From contig JAEDEY010000018.1 in the NCBI GenBank assembly GCA_016293065.1, positions 1 to 28,105 on the forward strand: DNA of 28,105 nt, written 5' to 3'. The stretch is from Bacteroidales bacterium. Its GTDB lineage: Bacteria; Bacteroidota; Bacteroidia; Bacteroidales; UBA3663. Shown in pieces: positions 7,660 to 14,796 of the stretch (its first letter is position 1; each line of letters opens with the position of its first letter). The position numbers and the translations under genes were made by a program. The notes below the pieces were generated by a model, which was not told the origin of the DNA, did not search any database, and saw nothing but the letters and a program-made list of their open reading frames with translations.

Positions 7660-8586
7660 TTACCAGTTATAGCTGATACCGAAGCTGAGGAGCTCTGTGA
7701 ATTGGAAATATCCCCAGTTGCCAAACTTGGCAGGAGCAGAGTCGTCGAAGCGGAGGTGAGTATAAACCTTGGTCGAGAAGAACTTGTTGAGAGGCATATC
7801 GAAGGTGTTCTCCCAATCGACCAATGTGTAGCCATTGTCCTTGTAGTTGGCACCACTCTTGTAGAGAGGCGAGAAATAAGTAGCCTGAGAGTTCCAGGTG
7901 ACGTATTTGCAGACCTTCCATGTCAAGGTAGCCTTGGCACTTGCGCCGAGGTCGTAGAGATTGAAGTCGCCCCACTGCAAGCCGAACTGTGAGCCGTCGA
8001 TCTCGCCCTTAGGGTTAGCCTCGTCACCGCGCAATGGGTCGCCGATGAACTTGAGGTTATAGGCAAAAGGACCGATGAAGCAGGAGAACTTGACATTCTC
8101 GGTCTCTTTCTTATAGTCCATACCTGTCGAGAGGTTGAGATAGGCAGGGTTGAATGCCTTGGATGTCTTCTGCTCGACATTCGACTTATAGCCAGCCACA
8201 AACTGTGTCTCGCCAATGCCCTGAATGGTGTAATACCAGTTTTCCGAAGCCTGATAGCCCAACTTGGTTGTCCATTTCAGGAGGTCGTTGTTGGTCATAT
8301 ATGAGTGGTACTCGTCGGAAGGAGTGGTAATAAAGCCGAGTTTGGCTTCGATCTTGTTGTCCCACGCGAATTTATTGCGCTTGTAGTTAAAGGTATAGTC
8401 GCCTGTAGCGAGCAGTGCAAAGTTGCTCTCGCCACCCTTATACCAGTTTTTCGACACAAAACCCTGGGTGAACTGGAGTGAAGCATTGCCGTTTTTTGTC
8501 CAGTGTTTAGTTTCTTCTGCTGGTTCTTCTGCCCAAGCAGCACATACCATGCAAGTAATGGCGATAGTAGCTAATAGTTTCTTCAT
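7660..8586 (-). CDS. DUF3078 domain-containing protein, probable outer-membrane beta-barrel
   Basis: A secreted protein of the Bacteroidota-specific DUF3078 family, of unknown function. An N-terminal signal peptide (MKKLLATIA... to AWA) is followed by repeated short amphipathic strands rich in Trp, Tyr and Phe, such as NWYKGGESNFALLATG, and an aromatic C-terminal end (SFGISYNW). This pattern suggests an outer-membrane beta-barrel. I chose the ATG at 8586 rather than an upstream in-frame start at 8667 because the promoter box at 8625-8632 lies inside that longer frame, and because the signal peptide begins exactly at 8586. It heads a transcript with the AGCS transporter and the metallophosphoesterase, so it could be an outer-membrane partner of the transporter, but that is inference. 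Confidence 0.82.
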   Translation of the reverse strand: MKKLLATIAITCMVCAAWAEEPAEETKHWTKNGNASLQFTQGFVSKNWYKGGESNFALLATGDYTFNYKRNKFAWDNKIEAKLGFITTPSDEYHSYMTNNDLLKWTTKLGYQASENWYYTIQGIGETQFVAGYKSNVEQKTSKAFNPAYLNLSTGMDYKKETENVKFSCFIGPFAYNLKFIGDPLRGDEANPKGEIDGSQFGLQWGDFNLYDLGASAKATLTWKVCKYVTWNSQATYFSPLYKSGANYKDNGYTLVDWENTFDMPLNKFFSTKVYTHLRFDDSAPAKFGNWGYFQFTELLSFGISYNW

Positions 8587-8624
8587 AATCGTTAATAATG
8601 CAAATAATCTGTTAAATTTTCGTG

Positions 8625-8656
8625 CAAAGGTAGTGCTTTTTGATTGAAGAAACAAA
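8625..8656 (-). promoter_or_regulatory. Promoter for the DUF3078-AGCS-phosphoesterase operon
   Basis: On the minus strand, TACCTTTG (8632-8625) is the -7 box and TTTG (8656-8653) the -33 box, with 20 bases between. The predicted start near 8618 gives a leader of about 30 bases. It separates this operon from the upstream TonB receptor gene, which ends at 8694. Confidence 0.65.
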
Positions 8657-8693
8657 TAATGCGTCAATTTTTGTTGAGTTTCAGAAAAAGAAC

Positions 8694-11093
8694 TTACAGT
8701 TTGATACTGAGACTTATCGATAACATACGGCTAGTGAGGTAGTTGGGCACGGCATATTGCATGTTATCGACCGAAGTAACCCAGTAATAGGAGTTGACGT
8801 TGTCGAAGTCCATTATATTAAATACGTCTATGCCCAAGGTCATCTCCTTGACGTTGTTCCAGCGGCCGCGGCTCATGAAACGGCAGTTGTCGGCGTTCCA
8901 CACGCGCGATGCGCCGATGTCGATGCGCTTGTAGGCAGGGGTGCGGAACATTCCCGACTCTCTGCCTCCGAGTGGCGAGTAGGTGGGGAGTCCGTCGTTC
9001 ATCACGCCTCTCACAAACACCTTGTAGCTGTCGTTGCCTGGCCAGAAATCGCTGAAGAACAAGCCGATGCTGTAACGCTGCTCAGTTGGGCGCGATGTTG
9101 TCAAGCGGTCGAATTTCTCCTGCGAGCGATTCAGCGAGAGGCTGAGCCACGAGTCGGTGCCCTCGACAAACTCGCCAAAGAGTTTCATGTCGATGCCAGT
9201 GCTGAATGCCGAGCCGTTGTTGTAGCCGAGGTATCGTATCTGCACGTTATCGACGGTGTAAGGCACATAGTCTGAGATGTTCTTGTAATAGGCTTCGGCC
9301 GTAAGCTTGAACGGGCGGTTGTAGGCCGAGAACGTATAGTCGGCTCCGGCAATCACCTGCACCGAGCGTTGCGACTTGATGTCGGGGTTCATCACTATCA
9401 TCGAGTTGCCGTTGGCATCGATATATTTCTTGCGATACTCCTTATAGAAAGGCGATTGCGAGTATATTCCTGTTGCCAAGCGCAGTGTCAGCCCTGGTTT
9501 GCTGTCGGGCGTGTAGGCAAGCGAAGCGCGAGGCGAAAGTAAGGCTTCGCGGTTGTAAGTCCAGTAGAGCAAGCGCAAGCCAGCCACCAGGTAGAAGCGT
9601 CCGCCAAGGGCGTTCCAGCCGTAGTTGTCCTGCACAAAAGCCTCATACTTGGTAGTGACGTTGTCGTAGAAACTGTGCAGGTTATAGACCATGTTGACCT
9701 GCTGATCGACGTGGGGCAAGGTGTAGCCAGCCGAGTCGCGCCGTTCCCATTCGGCAATGCGGTCTGTGATGTATTCGCCTCTGAGTCCCACGCCATAGCT
9801 GATTTTGTTGTGCCCGATCTGAGTCGTGCCCTTGAGCGAAACAGCCACCACCGAAGCGTCGAGATAGTTGCGGGCATGTTCGTGGTAGGCTCCCACGCCC
9901 AACGAGCCTTGTCCGCCCTCGGTTGCATTGTCGAGCCAGTATTCGCCCGAGATGTCGTAGGTCACTTCTTCGTCTGTCTTGAATGCCGAAGCGAGTAGTC
10001 GTAGGTCGGTGTTGTGTAACCCTTTATAATTAAGAGTAATAGCACCAAAATATGTGTCGAATTTGTCGCGCTCCTGTCCATCGAAATACACCATAAATTT
10101 CTTCATGTTTTCCATTGTGCCAAACGAAGTCTCGCGGGTTTTTGGTGTAAATCTGTAGCGATTGGTGGCGATGTTGCCGAGGAAACTTACCGAAAAATTA
10201 TCGTTAAGGTCGTAGGTGAGAAAGGTCTGATAGTCGAAAAACCTTGGGTCATATTCGCCCTTGGTTTCGAGCGAAGAGAGCAGTGACGTGTTACGCTTGA
10301 AGCGTATTCCGTGGAGCTGCGAGAATCGCTTAGTGCTTTGTCCAACCGAAGCCGACGCGCCCATCAGGTTGACATTAGCCTCTGCCTCGAAACGCTCTGG
10401 CCGCTTGTAGGTGATGTCAAGCACCGACGACATCTTGTCTCCGTATTCTGGAGCAAAGCCGCCTGTCGAGAAGCCAATCGAGCCCACCATCGACGAGTTG
10501 ATGAACGACAAACCCTCCTGCTGGCCGCTTCTGATCAGCTGCGGACGATAGACCTCTATGCCGTTGACATAGATGAGGTTCTCGTCGAACGAGCCGCCAC
10601 GCACCGAATACTGCGACGACATCTCGTTGTTCATGGTCACGCCAGCCATGGTGCCTATCATGTCTTCCACGGCGTTGCCCGAAGCCGTCGGCGTGTGCCT
10701 GATGTTTTTGGCCTCTATCTTCTCCACGCCGTCGTTGTTGCGTTGCCGTGCCACTACTTCCACGTCCTGTATTACGGCAGTGTTGGGCTGCATCTGCACG
10801 TTGAGGCTCACTCGCCCGTTGCCCTCGACATTGGTGCTCACCACCCTCTCGACTCTCTTGTAGCCGAGCGACGTGAATATGACGCGCAGAGTGTCGCTCT
10901 TTCCCACACGCAGCTCATATTCGCCCTTGAAGTTCGACAGCGTGCCTATGCTGCCTTTCGACAGGCGTATGTGCACCATGTCCATCGGCGAGCCGACCTC
11001 GTCGGTCACCTTGCCCTGGAGAATGACGCTCTGTGCCTTTACAAGTGTAAAGACCGAGCATAGCATGAATATCGAGAATAGAACACTGCGCAT
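8694..11093 (-). CDS. TonB-dependent outer-membrane receptor with carboxypeptidase-regulatory-like domain
   Basis: An outer-membrane importer powered by TonB. The signal peptide covers residues 1-20 (ending VKA). A carboxypeptidase-regulatory-like beta-sandwich follows at about 23-105 (GKVTDEVGSPMDMVHIRL and FKGEYELRVG), then the plug at about 125-240 (SVRGGSFDENLIYVNGIEVYRP). The rest is a 22-strand-type barrel ending in SISLSIKL. At 799 residues it is shorter than SusC-type receptors (about 1000) and has no SusD partner nearby, so a glycan role is not indicated; the ligand is unknown. It starts 29 bp after the DUF721 gene with no promoter box in the gap, so it may be transcribed with recF and the DUF721 gene, which is an odd partnership. 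Confidence 0.9.
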   Translation of the reverse strand: MRSVLFSIFMLCSVFTLVKAQSVILQGKVTDEVGSPMDMVHIRLSKGSIGTLSNFKGEYELRVGKSDTLRVIFTSLGYKRVERVVSTNVEGNGRVSLNVQMQPNTAVIQDVEVVARQRNNDGVEKIEAKNIRHTPTASGNAVEDMIGTMAGVTMNNEMSSQYSVRGGSFDENLIYVNGIEVYRPQLIRSGQQEGLSFINSSMVGSIGFSTGGFAPEYGDKMSSVLDITYKRPERFEAEANVNLMGASASVGQSTKRFSQLHGIRFKRNTSLLSSLETKGEYDPRFFDYQTFLTYDLNDNFSVSFLGNIATNRYRFTPKTRETSFGTMENMKKFMVYFDGQERDKFDTYFGAITLNYKGLHNTDLRLLASAFKTDEEVTYDISGEYWLDNATEGGQGSLGVGAYHEHARNYLDASVVAVSLKGTTQIGHNKISYGVGLRGEYITDRIAEWERRDSAGYTLPHVDQQVNMVYNLHSFYDNVTTKYEAFVQDNYGWNALGGRFYLVAGLRLLYWTYNREALLSPRASLAYTPDSKPGLTLRLATGIYSQSPFYKEYRKKYIDANGNSMIVMNPDIKSQRSVQVIAGADYTFSAYNRPFKLTAEAYYKNISDYVPYTVDNVQIRYLGYNNGSAFSTGIDMKLFGEFVEGTDSWLSLSLNRSQEKFDRLTTSRPTEQRYSIGLFFSDFWPGNDSYKVFVRGVMNDGLPTYSPLGGRESGMFRTPAYKRIDIGASRVWNADNCRFMSRGRWNNVKEMTLGIDVFNIMDFDNVNSYYWVTSVDNMQYAVPNYLTSRMLSISLSIKL

Positions 11094-11122
11094 ATAGTAT
11101 TAACGCAGAAATAACGGTTTTA

Positions 11123-11413
11123 TTATCTTATGACCACTTCTTTTATTATCTCGTTGCCCAGTTTCTTGTTCAGGGTGTTCTTGATGAATGTGCGTTGCAT
11201 CATCAGTTCGGTTTTGAGCGATGGCGAACTTAGTTCTACGAACAAATATCCCCCTTGCAGGAATATCCTGCTTGTGGCGAGAGTGATGTCGTTGCCAAGA
11301 CTCTCTTGCCATATCGAGGCAATTTTCTCACCAAAGGCGTGGTTCTGAATCTGGTTGATCTTGAAGTACTGATTGAGTATTTCGCCTATCGATTGTGCGT
11401 CTTGTCGTTCCAT
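11123..11413 (-). CDS. DUF721 (DciA-like) protein
   Basis: A 96-residue protein of the DUF721 family. Members related to DciA help load the replicative helicase in bacteria lacking DnaC or DnaI; this role is established for proteobacterial and actinobacterial members and only inferred here. The visible core is the helical IGEILNQYFK segment, the GEKIASIWQESLG segment and the strand LFVELSSPSLKTEL, followed by a basic C-terminus. Its ATG overlaps the recF stop by one base (TAATG), showing translational coupling. The recF-DUF721 pairing is widespread in Bacteroidota and fits a replication or repair role. Confidence 0.85.
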   Translation of the reverse strand: MERQDAQSIGEILNQYFKINQIQNHAFGEKIASIWQESLGNDITLATSRIFLQGGYLFVELSSPSLKTELMMQRTFIKNTLNKKLGNEIIKEVVIR

Positions 11414-12519
11414 TATTTCTCAGATAAAATGTTGTATTCACCATTCTTTACGCCAAATAATTTGTACGAGTCGGAGAGTTGTCCGATAATACGGTCGATG
11501 TATTCGCGATTGGTGTCGGTGATGAAGATCTGCCCGAAGCGCGACGAAGCCACAAGCTTGATGATCTGCTCCACGCGGTCACCGTCCAGTCGGTCGAAGA
11601 TGTCGTCGAGCAGTAGGATAGGAGTGGTGTCGCCCATTCGTCGTAAAAAGTCGAACTGGGCGAGCTTCAGCGTGACGAGGAAAGTCTTGTTCTGCCCCTG
11701 GCTGCCCGTCTGCTTCATTGCGTGGTCGCCTATCATCATCACGAGGTCGTCTTTGTGAACTCCGCGTGTGGTGTATTCGAGTGCCATGTCGCGGCTCCTG
11801 ACCTCGTTGAGCTGAGGTATGAGCGAACCGTTGTCGAAATGCGAGGTATAGGTCAGCGAGACCTCTTCGCGGTTGAGCGAGATCTTATGGTAGAACTCCT
11901 GGAACACAGGCGTGAACTCCTCGACAAACGACTTGCGGGCGGCATAGATCTGCTGGCCGTAGAAGTCCATCTGTTCCTCGCAGATGCTGAACAGGCTCAT
12001 GTCGGTGCATGGCGGGTCCTGCTTGAGGAGGATATTGCGCTGCTGCAATGCTCCGTTGTAGCGGATCAGCGCGTTGAGATAAGGCTTGTTGAACTGCGAG
12101 ATGACCATGTCGATGAAACGGCGCCGCTCGTCGCTGCCACCAGTGAGCAGGATGCTGTCCGACGGTGTGAGCATCACGATGGGCAGAAGCCCGATATGAT
12201 CCGACAGTCGCTTGTATTCCTTGCCGCCGCGCTTGAACGACTTCTTCGACTTCGACTTGTAGCCGCACTGTATGTCTTCCTCCATTCCGTTCAGCTCATA
12301 CAGCCCCTTCAGCATGAAGTATTCCTCGCCGTGGCTGATCACTTGCGAGTCGGTCACGTTGTTGAAGCTCTTGCAGAACGACATATAGTAAATCGCATCG
12401 AGCAGATTGGTTTTGCCCATGCCGTTGTTGCCCACCAGACAGTTCACATTCCTCGAAAAATCGAGGTCTGCCTCGCGGATATTTTTGTAGTTTACTATGG
12501 TCAAATGTTCGAGTTTCAT
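11413..12519 (-). CDS. recF: DNA replication and repair protein RecF
   Basis: An SMC-like ATPase that, with RecO and RecR, helps load RecA at single-strand gaps. Walker A is GNNGMGKT at residues 30-37. The ABC signature region appears as GSQGQNKTFLVTLKLAQF, and Walker B as PILLLDDIFDRLD in the C-terminal third. I chose the ATG at 12519, giving 368 residues, because it begins with the conserved MKLEHLTIVNYKN. The longer in-frame start at 12558 would precede the predicted transcription start set by the -7 box at 12546-12553. It is coupled to DUF721 by a one-base stop/start overlap and diverges from the TPR gene. Confidence 0.95.
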   Translation of the reverse strand: MKLEHLTIVNYKNIREADLDFSRNVNCLVGNNGMGKTNLLDAIYYMSFCKSFNNVTDSQVISHGEEYFMLKGLYELNGMEEDIQCGYKSKSKKSFKRGGKEYKRLSDHIGLLPIVMLTPSDSILLTGGSDERRRFIDMVISQFNKPYLNALIRYNGALQQRNILLKQDPPCTDMSLFSICEEQMDFYGQQIYAARKSFVEEFTPVFQEFYHKISLNREEVSLTYTSHFDNGSLIPQLNEVRSRDMALEYTTRGVHKDDLVMMIGDHAMKQTGSQGQNKTFLVTLKLAQFDFLRRMGDTTPILLLDDIFDRLDGDRVEQIIKLVASSRFGQIFITDTNREYIDRIIGQLSDSYKLFGVKNGEYNILSEK

Positions 12520-12545
12520 TGCCTTAAGTTCGTATTTATGGTTGG

Positions 12546-12553
12546 CAAAGTTA
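12546..12553 (-). promoter_or_regulatory. -7 box for recF
   Basis: On the minus strand this reads TAACTTTG, matching TAnnTTTG, 27 bases upstream of the chosen recF ATG. I did not find a convincing -33 element. Confidence 0.5.
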
Positions 12554-12604
12554 ATCAAAAAGTAAGATATTTGTATATAAAAGATGAAATTTCGGCCGAA
12601 AATG

Positions 12605-12634
12605 TTGTCAAATTCAGTATTTGTTGTAATTTTG
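12605..12634 (+). promoter_or_regulatory. Promoter for the TPR gene
   Basis: TTG at 12605-12607 and TAATTTTG at 12627-12634, separated by 19 bases, fit the Bacteroidota promoter pattern. The predicted start near 12641 gives a leader of about 35 AT-rich bases before the ATG at 12676. Confidence 0.6.
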
Positions 12635-12675
12635 CACAGCTAAATAAGCGTGAAATTTAATAAAACTAAATAAAA

Positions 12676-13329
12676 ATGGCAAATAACAACAAGAAAGTGG
12701 ACAACACCGTTGCAGAAGTTGACGGCGCAATTTCAAAGTCAGAGCTTTGGCTCGAGAAGAATCAGAAGAACATCATGTATGCTCTCATCGCTATTGTATT
12801 GGTAGTGGCTGCCGGCTGGGGCTGGAACTACTTCAAGACCAACAGCAACGAGAAGGCTGAGAAGGAAATCTACTCTGCTCAGTTCCTCTTCGATGCCGGC
12901 GATTACGAGCAGGCACTTGAGGGCTTCGAGGCAGTAATCAGTGAGTATGGCTCGACCAATGCAGGCAACCTCGCTAAGGCTTATGCCGGTCTCTGCCAGA
13001 AGAACCTCGGCAACGACCAGGAGGCTGTGGCTCTGCTCAAGTCTTATTCGGGCAGCGACAATGTGATTGCTCCTGCTATCCTCTGCGCTCTCGGCGACTG
13101 CTATGTCAACATGGACAACAACGTCGAGGCTGCCAAGACATTCGAGAAGGCTGCCAAGGCTGCCAACAATGCCGAGTTTACACCTCTCTACCTCAAGAAG
13201 GCCGGTCTTGCTTACGAGGCTGCTGGCGACAATGCTGCTGCTCTCAAGGTTTATCAGAGCATCCGTGACAACTGGTTCGAGACAAGCATCGGCCAGTCGA
13301 TCGACAAGTATATCGTACGCGTACAATAA
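12676..13329 (+). CDS. Tetratricopeptide-repeat membrane protein
   Basis: A 217-residue protein with a charged N-terminus (residues 1-33), one membrane helix (about 35-53, IMYALIAIVLVVAAGWGWNY) and a periplasmic domain of tandem TPR helices. The repeats are visible in AQFLFDAGDYEQALEGFEAVI, AKAYAGLCQKNLGNDQEAVALL, LCALGDCYVNMDNNVEAAKTFEKA and LKKAGLAYEAAGDNAAALKVYQSI. This layout resembles the YfgM-like group of ancillary membrane chaperone proteins. It is the first gene of a two-gene operon with the lumazine-synthase homologue (gap of 23 bp). The same TPR-ribH order next to recF is, to my knowledge, common in Bacteroidales. Its partner proteins are unknown. Confidence 0.85.
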   Translation: MANNNKKVDNTVAEVDGAISKSELWLEKNQKNIMYALIAIVLVVAAGWGWNYFKTNSNEKAEKEIYSAQFLFDAGDYEQALEGFEAVISEYGSTNAGNLAKAYAGLCQKNLGNDQEAVALLKSYSGSDNVIAPAILCALGDCYVNMDNNVEAAKTFEKAAKAANNAEFTPLYLKKAGLAYEAAGDNAAALKVYQSIRDNWFETSIGQSIDKYIVRVQ

Positions 13330-13352
13330 AAACAGTATCTTTATTTAGGAAT

Positions 13353-13829
13353 ATGAAACCTGATCCCGTCGCGGAAAACCCCGCGAACATTACAGATGCC
13401 AGTATCGGCATAGTCGTGTCTGACCGACACAAAGAGATTACAAGTGCGTTGCTCAAGAGTGCTATCGAGACTCTCCAGCAATGCGGAGTTTCGGAAAGCG
13501 ATATCTGCGTGAGCCACGTGCCCAAGACAATGGAGCTCTCGTTTGCTGCACGACAGATGAGCATGGTACAGGAGTCGAGCGCTGTCATAATGCTCGGATG
13601 CGAAGTCAAGGAGGATAATCCTCAGTTCGACTGCATCTGCCGCAGCGTCACCGATGGCTATACTCACCTCAATCTCCATAGCGACAGCCCATTTATCTTC
13701 GGAATTTTGTTGGCTGACACGCTCGAAAATGCTCGTAAATTGGCTGAAAGCGACGAAAATCAGGGTGTTCAAAGCGCAAAAGCTGCTCTCAAGATGGTCA
13801 ATATGATGGCCCGACTGATCAACAGCTGA
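13353..13829 (+). CDS. Lumazine synthase (RibH) homologue with degenerate active site
   Basis: This protein has the length (158) and fold signature of 6,7-dimethyl-8-ribityllumazine synthase, the penultimate riboflavin enzyme, and sits where ribH usually lies in Bacteroidales (after the TPR gene, beside recF). Family landmarks are recognisable: IGIVVSDRHKEIT, ELSFAARQM, IMLGCEV, VTDGYTHLNL, PFIFGILLADTLENA and a C-terminal KAALKMV helix. The catalytic parts are changed. The usual GxTxHFDYV reads EDNPQFDCI, with Gln91 in place of the catalytic His. The PGxxE segment reads PKTME. The substrate Arg in the RAGGKxGNKG loop is replaced by Leu130, and that phosphate loop is lost (AESDENQG). The frame is intact with normal codon use, so it looks maintained. 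It is probably not an active lumazine synthase; it may be a structural or regulatory paralogue. Confidence 0.75.
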   Translation: MKPDPVAENPANITDASIGIVVSDRHKEITSALLKSAIETLQQCGVSESDICVSHVPKTMELSFAARQMSMVQESSAVIMLGCEVKEDNPQFDCICRSVTDGYTHLNLHSDSPFIFGILLADTLENARKLAESDENQGVQSAKAALKMVNMMARLINS

Positions 13830-13869
13830 TGCATAAGCTTGATGTTGAAAATCACATCATTACATATTA

Positions 13870-13897
13870 AACGGTTGGGTTTCCAGCCGTTTTTTTT
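13870..13897 (+). terminator. Terminator after the TPR/RibH-like operon
   Basis: AACGGTTGG (13870-13878) pairs with CCAGCCGTT (13883-13891, one G-U) around a GTTT loop, followed by a T-run. Confidence 0.85.
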
Positions 13898-14178
13898 ATG
13901 TTTATGGCAATGCTCAAAATTCTGCAAATTTTTACAGATTTTCCATATTTTTTCATTGTTTTTCATCATTTTCCCCTTATTTTTGCCTTACAAACACCCT
14001 TTTTTCATAAGGGAAATGAAGGTGATTTTAAGGTGAAATCAGTGAAAAATGGCTCAAAAACTGAAATTTTATCGCGAAAATCAATGGAATTTTCAGCAAA
14101 AATTGTTGCCTATAAGCATAATTCTCTATGTAATCATGTTTTTAACATACTGAAAATCAGCATATTGATAAATAGATT

Positions 14179-14333
14179 GGTGTCAAAGTGTCAAAGTGTC
14201 AAAGTGTCAAACTCAAAAGAAAAAGTGTCATTTGAGCTCTAATAATTAATATATTTAAATATATTATTTATTAGCGGAAATTTTGGTCGCCCGAAATCAG
14301 TTTGACACTTTGACACTTTGACACTTTGACACC
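14179..14333. repeat. 34-bp perfect inverted repeat made of tandem octamers, centred on a palindrome
   Basis: The left arm (14179-14212) is four tandem copies of TGTCAAAG/C preceded by GG. The right arm (14300-14333) is its exact reverse complement over 34 bases. The 87-bp spacer contains a 20-bp perfect AT palindrome (14247-14266) whose centre falls within one base of the centre of the whole element. A stray GTGTCA lies just inside the left arm. The structure could form a cruciform or, if transcribed, a long hairpin. I see no target-site duplication. Confidence 0.85.
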
Positions 14334-14404
14334 GCGATGTGTTCTGCCCTGGAAAATGCTGAATGGATTTGTCCCAAAAAAAATTTTGAAAAAAAATAAC
14401 TAAA

Positions 14405-14430
14405 ACGGACAAATACGGACAAATACGGAC
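14405..14430. repeat. Tandem decamer ACGGACAAAT, 2.6 copies
   Basis: The unit ACGGACAAAT is repeated head to tail twice, followed by ACGGAC. It lies between the large inverted repeat and the first -7 box upstream of tRNA-Gly. Its function is unknown; it could be a protein-binding site or slippage product. Confidence 0.75.
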
Positions 14431-14450
14431 GGGCACTATTTTTTTATGCT

Positions 14451-14458
14451 TATCTTTG
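14451..14458 (+). promoter_or_regulatory. Possible upstream -7 box
   Basis: TATCTTTG, in the context GCTTATCTTTGCA, is identical over 13 bases to the box at 14628-14640. No clear -33 element precedes it, since the decamer repeats occupy that space. It might be a second, regulated promoter for tRNA-Gly and the ilv genes. Confidence 0.35.
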
Positions 14459-14607
14459 CACCGTCAATATCGAACTGGCCACTTGCTATTGACAGACACG
14501 ATCTTTGAAATTTTGCAATATAGACTTCATTTCTTGACCACTTTGGCAAACAATATGTAAAAAATTGGCATTTTTATGTGATAAAACGCAATTTATATCA
14601 TTAGAAA

Positions 14608-14638
14608 TTGAACAAATTGAAAATTTTGCTTATCTTTG
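14608..14638 (+). promoter_or_regulatory. Promoter for tRNA-Gly and probably the ilv operon
   Basis: TTG at 14608-14610 and TATCTTTG at 14631-14638, with 20 bases between, fit the Bacteroidota pattern. Transcription would start near 14645, about 34 bases before the tRNA. No other -7 box or terminator lies between the tRNA and ilvD, so this is the best candidate promoter for the ilv genes as well. Confidence 0.65.
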
Positions 14639-14678
14639 CATACTTTTTTACGCAAGCCGAAAGAGGGTGAGTGATATT

Positions 14679-14751
14679 GCGATAATAGCTCAGTTGGTAG
14701 AGCGTCGGCTTCCCAAGCCGAAAGTCGCGGGTTCGAGTCCCGTTTATCGCT
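14679..14751 (+). tRNA. tRNA-Gly (anticodon CCC)
   Basis: The acceptor stem GCGATAA (14679-14685) pairs with TTATCGC (14744-14750), with discriminator T. The D-arm is AGCTCAGTTGGTAGAGC, the anticodon stem TCGGC/GCCGA with loop TTCCCAA (anticodon CCC), and the T-arm GCGGGTTCGAGTCCCGT. CCA is not encoded. It reads GGG. ilvD begins 45 bases downstream with no terminator between. Confidence 0.95.
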
Positions 14752-14796
14752 CAGGAAATTGTGGTTATGTAGAATCAAAAAATATAATAGACAGAT

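Larger units (their letters stand above)
13898..14450. other. AT-rich intergenic region without genes
   Basis: I see no credible gene here. The open frames are AT-driven (for example a 114-codon frame at 13898-14242 rich in Phe and Ile with no matching family). The stretch holds a large inverted repeat at 14179-14333 and a decamer repeat at 14405-14430, and leads into the promoters of tRNA-Gly and the ilv operon. Confidence 0.6.

Noticed and set aside
13898..14242. 114-codon open frame on the plus strand
   Set aside because: It starts inside the terminator's T-run, has Phe/Ile-rich composition typical of AT-rich non-coding DNA, and runs through the octamer repeat.
14179..14333. CRISPR array
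   Set aside because: The repeats are 8 bp with no spacers, arranged as inverted arms, and no cas genes are nearby.
14179..14333. Insertion sequence or MITE
   Set aside because: There is no transposase and no target-site duplication at the outer ends (flanks GATT and GCGA differ). It is kept as a repeat of unknown nature.
14500..14560. Remnant of an rRNA operon leader
   Set aside because: GATCTTTGAAATTTTGCAATA resembles leaders seen before 16S rRNA in some Bacteroidota, but no rRNA follows and the likeness is too short to rely on.
13898..14678. Chromosomal replication origin
   Set aside because: The stretch is AT-rich with iteron-like repeats and recF is close by, but I found no convincing DnaA boxes (TTATCCACA type), and dnaA, dnaN or parAB are not in the window.
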